A stretch of 64,000 bases of DNA from Arenibacter echinorum (GTDB taxonomy: Bacteria > Bacteroidota > Bacteroidia > Flavobacteriales > Flavobacteriaceae): positions 124,001-188,000 of the forward strand of contig NZ_QLLN01000002.1 in assembly GCF_003259375.1 (NCBI RefSeq), read 5' to 3'. How positions within the stretch are numbered: the first letter of the stretch is position 1; every line of letters starts with the position of its first letter. The notes below the pieces were generated by a model. That model was not told where the DNA came from. It saw only the letters and a list, made by a program, of their open reading frames with translations, and searched no databases. The position numbers were made by a program, and so were the translations under genes. Of this stretch, positions 22,477-31,104 are shown one piece after another.

Positions 22477-25400
22477 ATGAAGATTACACTAGGTAAATGC
22501 CTATTGCTAGCAGGAGCATTTTTATGTTTCGGACTGGCGGGGGCACAAACGGTGACAGGGAGTGTTTCGGATGGATCCGGACCCTTGCCTGGGGCGAACG
22601 TATTGGTTAAAGGTACTACCAATGGAACCCAAACAGATTTTGACGGTAACTACTCCTTGGACAATGTGGGTAGTAATGCCACTTTGGTATTCAGTTATAT
22701 AGGTTTCAAAACTATGGAAATACCTGTAGGTGGAAAATCTACTATTAATGCTGTTTTGGAGGAAGATGCCAGTGAACTGGAGGAGGTAGTATTGATTGGT
22801 TACGGTAGTCAGAGGAAATCGGATCTTACCGGTTCGGTTGGACAAGTGGATTCTGATCAACTTGCAGAACGTCCTGCTACATCCCTTAACCAGGCTTTAT
22901 CCGGTAAGATTGCCGGGGTGCAGGTAAATACCAACTCGGGTCGTCCAGGTGGTAAATCCAACATTAGGGTTAGGGGTTTTAGTTCGATAAACTCTTCCAA
23001 CAACCCGCTATACGTTATAGATGGGGTGCAGTTACCTCAAGGTAATCAAGCCAACTTTAGTTCAGCCATTGATTATTTAAACCCTAACGATGTAGTATCT
23101 ATTGAAGTGTTAAAAGATGCTTCTTCAACTGCCATCTACGGGGCTCGTGGTGCCAACGGTGTTATTTTGGTGACCACCAAAAGAGGTCGTGCCGGACAGG
23201 GCAGGGTTACTTACGATGTTGACTATAGCGTAAACCAATATGGCCCCAATAGGGCCAAGGCCTTAAATTCTGAGCAATATGCCATGATTGAGCAGCTTTC
23301 TTGGGAAAATACGCAAAAATTTGACCCGGACGGATGGGCAGCTGGGAAATACGCCCAGTATGAACCAAGGCTAAAAAGGGCCAATCCCAATGTGGCTTAT
23401 TTGTTTGATAGTGATGGTAATGCAATCTATGATACCGATTGGTCCAAAGAAGTGGTGCAGCATAAATTATCACAAAACCATCAATTGGGTTTCTCAGGGG
23501 GTAATGAAAGAACAACATATGCCATCTCACTTGGAATTAGGGATGATCAAGGTCTTTTTAAAAATACCTACTTAAAACGTTATTCAGGGCGCTTTTCAAT
23601 TGATGATCAAATTAAAACATGGTTGAAGATCGGAGGTTCTTTGAGCTATAATAATCAGACAGAGAATTTGGCCGATACCAATGATCAGGTACCACGTAGA
23701 ATGGTCGAAGATTATCCTTTTTACCCAGCTCCATATCATACAGGTGGACCCTTGGAAGGCTTATATGCCAATAACAGGGATTATCCCTATGCAGAGGGTA
23801 CCCGAAATTCGGTAAACTGGCTTGATAATAATGAGTATATCTTAAATACCCAAACAACGGCCGGAAGTTTTTACACCAACCTTAACCTTACCAAGGAATT
23901 GGAAATGAGGACAGTTATAGGCGCCAACATCCTTACTCAGGAGAACAATGAATTCCGGAACAGTGTGTTGGATAACAATGCTGTAGCCAGAGCACAAGCA
24001 AGCAATGAAAAACAAACGTTCTGGTCTATTGAAAACTACTTGACCTATAATAAGGAAATCAATGAAAACAATTCATTAACAGCCTTACTGGGGCTATCTT
24101 GGCAACAGTCCAATCAATTCTTTGTTAACGCAGATTCCAGAAATTTCCCTACCGATTTTTTTAAATTCAACAACTTGGGAGCAGGATCAGATAATATAGC
24201 GGTACAATCTTTTGCCGATAGGGAAGCGCTAAACTCCTATTTTGGAAGGTTAAATTATAACCTATATGGCAAGTATCTATTTACAGTTACGGGTAGGGCC
24301 GATGGTTCGTCGAAATTTGGAGACAACAATAAGTTTTCCTTTTTTCCCTCAGCGGCAGTTGCCTGGAGGATTTCGGACGAGGATTTTCTAGTAGACAACA
24401 CTCTAATTTCCAATTTAAAACTTAGAACAAGTTATGGGGTTACGGGTAACTCCGAAATACCACCATACTCTTCCTTATCTCTTTTGAGCTCCAACTACGC
24501 TGCCATATGGAGCGACAGTCGTGTGGGAGGAACTGGTTTAAATAGATTGGCGAATCCTGATTTGAAATGGGAAAAGACCGCACAGTATGATGTGGGTGTG
24601 GAATTAGGCCTATTTGAGAATAGAATTAGCCTTGAGGCTGATTATTACTACAGGAAAACTACAGATATGCTCTTGGATGCACCTGTACCACAATCCAGCG
24701 GGTATGCAACTATAAGAAGAAATGTAGGTTCCATGGAGAACAAAGGTCTTGAACTTGGGTTATCTACCAAGAACATAGTAACCGCTGATCTAACCTGGAA
24801 CAGTTCCTTCAATATTTCCATGAACAGGAACAAAGTACTTTCTCTGGCCACACCATCTGATATCTTTGGTGTAGGTGGACCTGGAATAACCAATGAAACC
24901 AGTATTATTAGGGTAGGTGAACCCGTAGGAGCTTTCTGGGGCCTTACCCGTTTGGGAACTTGGGGTACGGATGAGGCCGCTGAAGCGGCTAGTTTCGTAA
25001 GCTATCGAAACGGTCTTACTATTCTTCCGGGTGATATCAAATACAAGGATTTTAACGGCGACAAAATTATAAATGATGAGGATAGATCTATCATCGGTAA
25101 TGGATACCCAACAGCTTGGGGAACGTTTACCAATTATGTTAATTATAAAAACATAGATTTTACCTTGGAACTTCAATATTCTTGGGGTAACGATGTCATG
25201 GATATGAACCTACACTCCAGTGAGGATAGACAAGCGCTTGCCAATAGTTATACAACGGTATTGGACGCATGGACCCCTGATAACCAGGATACCATGATTG
25301 CCCAGGTTAGGGATACACGTGCTGGTTATGTTACCAACGTGGATTCACATTGGGTAAAGGATGGTTCTTTTGTAAGAGGTAGAAACATTATGTTAGGATA

Positions 25401-25623
25401 TACTTTTGATCAAAACTTGGTTGAACGTATGCATCTAAATAAATTGAGACTGTACGCTTCTGCTCAAAATTTCTTTTTGATAGTGGATGATGAACTACTT
25501 GGAGATCCCGAGGTAACACCTATTCGTGGTGGGGAGGGCAACAACGTCTTCTCTCAAGGAATGAAGTGGCATGAATATCCAAAATCGACAACATTCGTAA
25601 TTGGTCTGCAAGTCGGTCTGTAA
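22477..25623 (+). CDS. SusC-family TonB-linked outer-membrane transporter (locus 1)
   Basis: 1048 residues. Signal peptide ending GLAGAQTV, then a CarboxypepD-like domain (VTGSVSDGSGPLPGANVL, TDFDGNYSLDNV, FSYIGFKTMEI), then the SusC signature plug (ALSGKIAGVQV, IRVRGFSSINSSNNPLYVIDGV, LKDASSTAIYGARGANGVI), then a C-terminal 22-strand barrel ending TTFVIGLQVGL. It imports oligosaccharides or other glycans with SusD, powered by TonB. Substrate cannot be told: no CAZyme gene is adjacent. The susD gene follows after 25 nt. A leftward regulator lies beyond a terminator. Confidence 0.96.
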   Translation: MKITLGKCLLLAGAFLCFGLAGAQTVTGSVSDGSGPLPGANVLVKGTTNGTQTDFDGNYSLDNVGSNATLVFSYIGFKTMEIPVGGKSTINAVLEEDASELEEVVLIGYGSQRKSDLTGSVGQVDSDQLAERPATSLNQALSGKIAGVQVNTNSGRPGGKSNIRVRGFSSINSSNNPLYVIDGVQLPQGNQANFSSAIDYLNPNDVVSIEVLKDASSTAIYGARGANGVILVTTKRGRAGQGRVTYDVDYSVNQYGPNRAKALNSEQYAMIEQLSWENTQKFDPDGWAAGKYAQYEPRLKRANPNVAYLFDSDGNAIYDTDWSKEVVQHKLSQNHQLGFSGGNERTTYAISLGIRDDQGLFKNTYLKRYSGRFSIDDQIKTWLKIGGSLSYNNQTENLADTNDQVPRRMVEDYPFYPAPYHTGGPLEGLYANNRDYPYAEGTRNSVNWLDNNEYILNTQTTAGSFYTNLNLTKELEMRTVIGANILTQENNEFRNSVLDNNAVARAQASNEKQTFWSIENYLTYNKEINENNSLTALLGLSWQQSNQFFVNADSRNFPTDFFKFNNLGAGSDNIAVQSFADREALNSYFGRLNYNLYGKYLFTVTGRADGSSKFGDNNKFSFFPSAAVAWRISDEDFLVDNTLISNLKLRTSYGVTGNSEIPPYSSLSLLSSNYAAIWSDSRVGGTGLNRLANPDLKWEKTAQYDVGVELGLFENRISLEADYYYRKTTDMLLDAPVPQSSGYATIRRNVGSMENKGLELGLSTKNIVTADLTWNSSFNISMNRNKVLSLATPSDIFGVGGPGITNETSIIRVGEPVGAFWGLTRLGTWGTDEAAEAASFVSYRNGLTILPGDIKYKDFNGDKIINDEDRSIIGNGYPTAWGTFTNYVNYKNIDFTLELQYSWGNDVMDMNLHSSEDRQALANSYTTVLDAWTPDNQDTMIAQVRDTRAGYVTNVDSHWVKDGSFVRGRNIMLGYTFDQNLVERMHLNKLRLYASAQNFFLIVDDELLGDPEVTPIRGGEGNNVFSQGMKWHEYPKSTTFVIGLQVGL

Positions 25624-25648
25624 TTAATAAAATTTAAAATAAGATATT

Positions 25649-27190
25649 ATGAAATTTGATATAACAAAACACATTGGAAAGTTTTACCTCTGTACGCTAT
25701 TGTTGCTTACAACAGTGGGTTGTTCCGATTTTTTGGATGAATCCGATCCATCAAATCTAACACCGGACAGTTTTTACACTACGGCCAAGCATGCCGAATC
25801 AGCCATTGCTGCTGTTTATGCGGATGCCAGGTTTGTAGGTGACGGTGCGGGCATCTTTTCATCCAACTGGCAATTGCTTGAAGCAGTTACCGGTACTTCC
25901 ACTACCCAGACAGCCCAAAATTCGGATTTGAACAATTTGTATTCCTTATCCTATGATGCCAATACACTGCATATCAGGAATTGGTGGCGAGGAGTTTACA
26001 AACTTATAGCCAACACCAATCTGGTACTTGAAAATGTCCCTGGCATAGAAATGGATGAGGCACAGAAAAACAAAGTATTAGGGGAAGCTAGGTTTTTTAG
26101 GGCCTGGGGTTACTTTTACGCCGTTAGACTTTGGGGAGATGTTCCCTTGATTACGCTGCCACAAAGTGCAACGTCAGAAGATTTTAATCCAACCCGTAGC
26201 CCGCAGAGTGCGGTCTATGATCAAATTGTAGCCGATCTGTTGGCCGCTGAAGGTGCAGGCCTGTCTTGGACAGATGATAGTGGTAGAGTTTCACAGTCCG
26301 CTGTTAAATCTTTGTTAGCCAAGGTGTATCTTACTATGGCCGGAAGTCCGCTAAATGAAACAGCCCGCTATGCCGACGCCGCGAGTAAAGCCAAAGAGGT
26401 TATAGACAATGCTGGGCCAATAGATCTTTTTGACACTTACGGTGAAGTACACGATGAAACTTTGGGCAATATGGTCGAACACATTTTTAGCCTGCAATAC
26501 AATGATGAAGTGGCAGGAAACCCAATGGGCAATATGTTCCCTAATTTCCAACCGGTAACCTATAGAGGACCATCCGGAACAGGAAGTACAGTACCGGAAA
26601 TTGAGTTTTATAACTCTTATGAGGCAGGTGATCTTAGGGCAGTAGATCGTGAAGGTTGGTTTTACAGCAGTTACTATACCAATGGTAGTGGTGAACTTTT
26701 TGATTTGGGTGCCCCTTATATTTTTAAGCACTTTAATGTTATTGCCAACGGTACTTTTGGTGTTCCGGGAACAGCCAAAGACAACCTCAATATGCCAATT
26801 ATTCGTTTTGCAGAGGTATTGTTGATTTACGCCGAAGCATCGAACGAGGCAACAGGACCTAATCAGGATGCAGTTGATGCCTTGACAAGGATAAGGGATC
26901 GTGCACAACTGACCACTCCGGCGCTTGGCGCTTTTACCCAGGCATCTTTAAGGGAGGCTGTATGGAAAGAGAGATGGCATGAGCTTAGCTACGAACAAAT
27001 CACATGGTTTGATATGGTACGCCTTAGAAAAGTACTGAACAGTGAAACTGGGACCTTTGATGATTTCGTAGGACATGTAAACCTTAGTTCGGATCAGGCG
27101 CTGCAAGAAAAGCATTTGTTGTTTCCCCTTCCGGAACAGGAAATGATCAACAATCCAAATTTAACACCACAGAACCCTGGTTATAATTAA
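25649..27190 (+). CDS. SusD/RagB-family substrate-binding lipoprotein (locus 1)
   Basis: 513 residues. The lipobox is LTTVGCSDFLDE. Family motifs are visible: the N-terminal TPDSFYTTAKHAESAIAAVY, the TPR region (ARFFRAWGYFYAVRLWGDVPL, KSLLAKVYLTMA) and the C-terminal motif (PIIRFAEVLLIYAEASNEA, WKERWHELSYEQITWFDMVR, LLFPLPEQEMINNPNL). It is the outer-membrane lid of SusC. It ends the operon; a strong terminator follows at once. Confidence 0.96.
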   Translation: MKFDITKHIGKFYLCTLLLLTTVGCSDFLDESDPSNLTPDSFYTTAKHAESAIAAVYADARFVGDGAGIFSSNWQLLEAVTGTSTTQTAQNSDLNNLYSLSYDANTLHIRNWWRGVYKLIANTNLVLENVPGIEMDEAQKNKVLGEARFFRAWGYFYAVRLWGDVPLITLPQSATSEDFNPTRSPQSAVYDQIVADLLAAEGAGLSWTDDSGRVSQSAVKSLLAKVYLTMAGSPLNETARYADAASKAKEVIDNAGPIDLFDTYGEVHDETLGNMVEHIFSLQYNDEVAGNPMGNMFPNFQPVTYRGPSGTGSTVPEIEFYNSYEAGDLRAVDREGWFYSSYYTNGSGELFDLGAPYIFKHFNVIANGTFGVPGTAKDNLNMPIIRFAEVLLIYAEASNEATGPNQDAVDALTRIRDRAQLTTPALGAFTQASLREAVWKERWHELSYEQITWFDMVRLRKVLNSETGTFDDFVGHVNLSSDQALQEKHLLFPLPEQEMINNPNLTPQNPGYN

Positions 27191-27250
27191 TAAACCATAT
27201 GGTTATATGGAATAATAATATTGTTTGAGTTAATTAGTTTTTGTTATTTT

Positions 27251-27285
27251 AAAAGGCAGTATCCGATTGGGGATACTGCCTTTTT
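27251..27285 (+). terminator. Rho-independent terminator after susD1
   Basis: AAAAGGCAGTATCC (27251-27264), six-base loop, GGATACTGCC (27271-27280) and TTTTT. The 338-nt gap 27191-27528 holds this and otherwise no recognisable gene or motif. Confidence 0.92.
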
Positions 27286-27528
27286 GTTTTGATTGGGCTT
27301 TGGATAAATATGCTGTGGTCGTGCTAATAGACAAAGACCCTATATTGGCTTAAATAATGTCAAAAGATCAATGAGTTCCGGTCTCCTTGCACCTTATATA
27401 TCAAGTTCCTTTTAGCTAAATGGATCCATTATAAAAGAGAGCAATATCCAGCCTAGGAGCAAAGTATCGACAAGGCAACCAATAGTTGAAAGTTCAACAA
27501 GTAAAACTAAAATGCAAAAGATGGCGTG

Positions 27529-29436
27529 CTACCCAATCTTTTTTAGTTTATAGGATGGGTGAGCCGGAGATTTGCTTTTAATTTCAAATGCGTTATTAAG
27601 TTCATTAATGAAGTTGGAAGGAAGTATACCCAATCGCTTTTTGAAGGCGGCATTAAAAGTGTTCAAGTTGTTGTATCCAAGGGAAAAGGCAATGTAACTT
27701 AATTTGCTGTTTCTGAATTCTATATCCTTCAATAATTTGGGGAGTAAATAGTTTATTCTTAATTCGTTGATATAATTATTGAAATTGGATTTTTTTTCCT
27801 GATTTATGACCTGTGATAGGTATTTGGGATTGGTTTTTAGTTGTTCCGAAAGTTGATGTAAATTACAATTTGGGTCCAAGAAAAAGTTTTCCTTTTCCAG
27901 TTTCACCAATTTGGTCAAAATAATATTCTTAATATCATTGTCTATTCTAGGCTGGGTTTTAGGGATATCCGCACTTTTTCTTTCAACCGACCATTGGGTT
28001 TCCATATTTTGGAACCCACTGATTTTTTCGCTCATTCTTAGCTGTATTTCCGCGAGATCGATCGTTCTTAGTAGCAGTAGTCTATTTTTCTTCCTTACTT
28101 TCAGGTACGAATAAATGGAAATCGTACTAATAATAAATAGTAAAATGAGTACGATGATAATGCCCCTGAATTGAGCTTTCTGGGCTTTGTTTTCCAATTC
28201 CAGGATTTTTTTATTCTGCAGAACCTCCTTTATTTTCCTTTTGGTCTCCAGAATAATGATCTTTTGCTCCTTTTCATTGGTAAACAATGAATCGTTTATG
28301 GCTTTGTACAGGGATTTATAGTCATCGGACTTGGAGGGTTGATTAGTTTTTTCATACAGTTGGCCCAAAACATAACTATTTCGTTTTACAACATCAAAGG
28401 CATCAATGTTTTCCGCAGCTTCAATGCTTTTTTCATAATTGGATATCGCTTGGATAGTGTCGTTGGTCTGCAAATATAATTCCGCTTGTACAGTAAGTGC
28501 CCGGGGTATCCTAAAAAGGTAATTATTTTCAAAATTAATTTCCAAGGCCTTTGAAATGTGGGTCAATGCCTTTTCATTTTCCCCAATGGACATATAAATA
28601 TTGGCCATATTACTGTGTACGGATGCCAGTATGTAGCTGCCGGCAGGGGGAAGTTTTTTTTCTATTTCCAAAAAGAAGGCATAAATTTTAAGGGCGCCTT
28701 TGGGGTCGTTTAATTTTGCCGTCATTCGGGCAATTTCATCTATTTTTGGATAGATATATTGTGTTTTCTTGAGCTTAAGGATGTAGTGCAGTCCTTTTAA
28801 ACAATAATTGAGGGATTTTGAATAGTTCTCAATTCTTAAGTAATAATGGGATATAGCGGAATTGGCTTTCATTAAAAGATAGTCGTTCTTGCTTTTTTCT
28901 GCGCTATCCAAAAGTCTTAGGCCAGTTTCCAATGCCCTGTCATATTCTCCTCGTTCCGAATAAATGTATGATCTTAAAGTTGAAATATCAGCGTAGATCT
29001 CTGGGTAAGTAGTAGCGCCAACTAATTTTTGAATTTCAAGGACCATTTTCATGGACTCCCCAAAATCACCTAGGACAAACAAAAAATAGGCCCTGTTGTA
29101 CTTTGCCTTGAGTACTCCTTCATTATATGCCAATTTCTCTGAAAGGGCCATGGCCTGATTGTTATAATTGTTGGCCATTTCGGCAGATTCATAGATATAG
29201 GCGGTGTAAAGACTTAATAGGGTCAATACTTTTTCCTTGCCTTTGGCATGTTCATTTTTGTGGAGCAAAAACTCAATATCTAAAAAATCCTCTTTGAAGT
29301 TATCCTTATTTTTTACTAGACTATGTAGGGCATTTAAATAGGAGTCTACGGAATCTACTGGAATTTCTTTTGCGCTTAAAGGATTAAACACTAATAATAG
29401 TATAATCAGCAATGTGGTTTTGGTTAAGTTATCCAT
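27529..29436 (-). CDS. Membrane-anchored TPR protein with C-terminal AraC-type HTH (regulator)
   Basis: 635 residues. N-terminal signal/anchor (TLLIILLLVFNPLSAKEI), then TPR repeats through about residue 390 (YNRAYFLFVLGDFGESMKMV, GEYDRALETGLRLLDSAE, SNMANIYMSIGENEKALTHI), a transmembrane helix at about 422-442 (IIIVLILLFIISTISIYSYL), and an AraC domain at about 512-619 (NLHQLSEQLKTNPKYLSQVI, IAFSLGYNNLNTFNAAFKKR). The TPR part would sit in the periplasm and the HTH in the cytoplasm: a one-component sensor. It is convergent with susCD locus 1 and next to locus 2, so it may control either. Confidence 0.9.
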   Translation of the reverse strand: MDNLTKTTLLIILLLVFNPLSAKEIPVDSVDSYLNALHSLVKNKDNFKEDFLDIEFLLHKNEHAKGKEKVLTLLSLYTAYIYESAEMANNYNNQAMALSEKLAYNEGVLKAKYNRAYFLFVLGDFGESMKMVLEIQKLVGATTYPEIYADISTLRSYIYSERGEYDRALETGLRLLDSAEKSKNDYLLMKANSAISHYYLRIENYSKSLNYCLKGLHYILKLKKTQYIYPKIDEIARMTAKLNDPKGALKIYAFFLEIEKKLPPAGSYILASVHSNMANIYMSIGENEKALTHISKALEINFENNYLFRIPRALTVQAELYLQTNDTIQAISNYEKSIEAAENIDAFDVVKRNSYVLGQLYEKTNQPSKSDDYKSLYKAINDSLFTNEKEQKIIILETKRKIKEVLQNKKILELENKAQKAQFRGIIIVLILLFIISTISIYSYLKVRKKNRLLLLRTIDLAEIQLRMSEKISGFQNMETQWSVERKSADIPKTQPRIDNDIKNIILTKLVKLEKENFFLDPNCNLHQLSEQLKTNPKYLSQVINQEKKSNFNNYINELRINYLLPKLLKDIEFRNSKLSYIAFSLGYNNLNTFNAAFKKRLGILPSNFINELNNAFEIKSKSPAHPSYKLKKIG

Positions 29437-29785
29437 GGTTTATTTTTTTTATACTAATTGCATTTGGGGGATTTTGATTGTTAAAGACCCTGCTTGAATT
29501 CTATCTTTTATAATGAGACCGCCATTTAGGTGGAACATAAAAAGCCAAAAATAGAATTGGGCCCTTTATCAAAAGAGCAATATAGTATTGATAAATATAT
29601 AAATAGATATTTAAATATAATGTAAATATAAAGATAGGTCTGTATTAATTATGCAAAGGTTTGCATAAATTCCTATTTGGATAAAATTAGATTCTTGGTT
29701 TCGAAGTCAATGATATCTTGTATATAATTGGTTGAACGAGCACTTTTTTGACATATTGAGGCACCTATTATAGTTAACCCAGTCT
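29437..29785. other. 349-bp AT-rich intergenic region with a strong palindrome
   Basis: It lies between the regulator start and the end of the cytochrome gene. No gene is seen. It contains the palindrome at 29649-29668 and a run of TATAAATA/TATTTAAATA sequence around 29595-29625 that could be the regulator promoter. Confidence 0.5.
29649..29668. promoter_or_regulatory. Perfect 9-bp palindrome TTATGCAAA-GG-TTTGCATAA
   Basis: Perfect arms with a two-base centre, about 213 nt upstream of the AraC-type regulator gene. No T-run follows on either strand, so it is more likely an operator than a terminator. Confidence 0.5.
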
Positions 29786-31024
29786 CTAATCCCGCCACAA
29801 TTCCTGATCATAGATTCCGATCAAATGGGTCCTGATATTAAAGGAGGTTTCCAAACTATCCTTGGTTAATTGCACCATCATGGCCTGACTTGGGGTAGTG
29901 GGCATATGGCAGGTAATACAATTGTTGGCCATTATATGCTTGTCCGTGCCCATATTGGAACAAACCGTTTTCCCCTCTGCATGGCAGCTTATGCATTTAC
30001 TATTAAAATAAACGGCATTCCCCCTTTGCTTCCTATGGGGGTCATGGCAGGTGCTGCAATCCATGGTTGCAGTTTGTTTAAAACATTCACTTCTGGTAAG
30101 AAGACCGTATTGATTGCCATGAACGTCCAACTTCTGATCAGGGTTACCATTGTCCATATTCTTGGAATAATGGTTCAGATCTTCCCCTGTAAAATAAGAA
30201 AAAGAATTTCCTTTCAAAACAATGCTTCTTGGCCCTGAATGACATTGGGCACATAGATCCAACCGCTGTTGCCTAGTAAGATCACCTATTTTTAAGGTAA
30301 ATTTTGCTGCAGTCAGCTCGGGGTTTTCCCTATGGTACACCACATGCTTGGCAGACGGACCATGGCAACGCTCACAATCTATCCCATAAATCATCTGGGA
30401 CTTGTCAAAACGATTGCCCTGGGGAGCCGGTTCCAAATTTTTAGCATAGGTGATATGGCATTTAAGACAGGCATCCCGTATGGGCCTAGGCTCATCGTAA
30501 TAGTTAGGATATCCCGGACTGTTCACCCAACTGTCCGTAGGGGTGTAATAGGAAACCTGTAATTGATATAATTCGTCCTTTTCCCAACTTAGATAAGACT
30601 GACCCCTGACCCCCGATCCAATAACAATATCGAATTTTGTACGTGGAATTTCAGTACTCCTATTTTTGATGCTGGTATGCTGATAAAAATATTCCCCATC
30701 CTTCAACATTTGAAACTCCACCGCCTTCAGGTCCAATACATTTGCACCCTCCGTGAAACTCCCCTTAATATTGGATGAATCCGCTATGGCCCCGCTATTA
30801 AAATGTGCCGTTTTTAAATGAGCACTGTAAATATCCCTATGGCATTCCATGCAGGTTTTGGAACCAACAAAATGTTCCCCGTTCCCATGGGTTGCCAAGA
30901 TCTGGGGATTGAAGTATTCTGATTCCTTTGTTCCATTTTTACAATGGAACACCAATGAAGTCAGCCCCAACAGCATAATAACCATTATGGAATTCTTAAA
31001 GAACTTTCTATTGATTATAGCCAT
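29786..31024 (-). CDS. Seven-heme c-type cytochrome
   Basis: 412 residues with a hydrophobic N-terminal anchor (residues 12-27, ending VFHCKNG; the Cys could be lipidated but His before it is unusual). Seven CxxCH motifs bind heme: residues 58-62 (CMECH), 186-190 (CLKCH), 217-221 (CERCH), 258-262 (CAQCH), 323-327 (CSTCH), 344-348 (CISCH), 369-373 (CITCH). The arrangement resembles cytochrome c554/NrfA-related 'multiheme c-type cytochrome' proteins. It is periplasmic; an electron-transfer or reductase role is likely, the partner unknown. It follows the ASPIC/UnbV gene with a hairpin between. Confidence 0.92.
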   Translation of the reverse strand: MAIINRKFFKNSIMVIMLLGLTSLVFHCKNGTKESEYFNPQILATHGNGEHFVGSKTCMECHRDIYSAHLKTAHFNSGAIADSSNIKGSFTEGANVLDLKAVEFQMLKDGEYFYQHTSIKNRSTEIPRTKFDIVIGSGVRGQSYLSWEKDELYQLQVSYYTPTDSWVNSPGYPNYYDEPRPIRDACLKCHITYAKNLEPAPQGNRFDKSQMIYGIDCERCHGPSAKHVVYHRENPELTAAKFTLKIGDLTRQQRLDLCAQCHSGPRSIVLKGNSFSYFTGEDLNHYSKNMDNGNPDQKLDVHGNQYGLLTRSECFKQTATMDCSTCHDPHRKQRGNAVYFNSKCISCHAEGKTVCSNMGTDKHIMANNCITCHMPTTPSQAMMVQLTKDSLETSFNIRTHLIGIYDQELWRD

Positions 31025-31056
31025 ATAAAACCCCTGCCATTTACTTTTCTATATTG

Positions 31057-31090
31057 AAATAGACCCAACATTAAAGTGTTGGGTCTATTT
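31057..31090. terminator. 14-bp hairpin between the ASPIC/UnbV and cytochrome genes
   Basis: AAATAGACCCAACA (31057-31070), six bases, TGTTGGGTCTATTT (31077-31090), a perfect stem. The trailing T-run is weak (TATTT), so it may end part of the transcription or stabilise the 3' end rather than fully separate the genes. Confidence 0.65.
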
Positions 31091-31104
31091 GTAATGCTTT
31101 TTGA

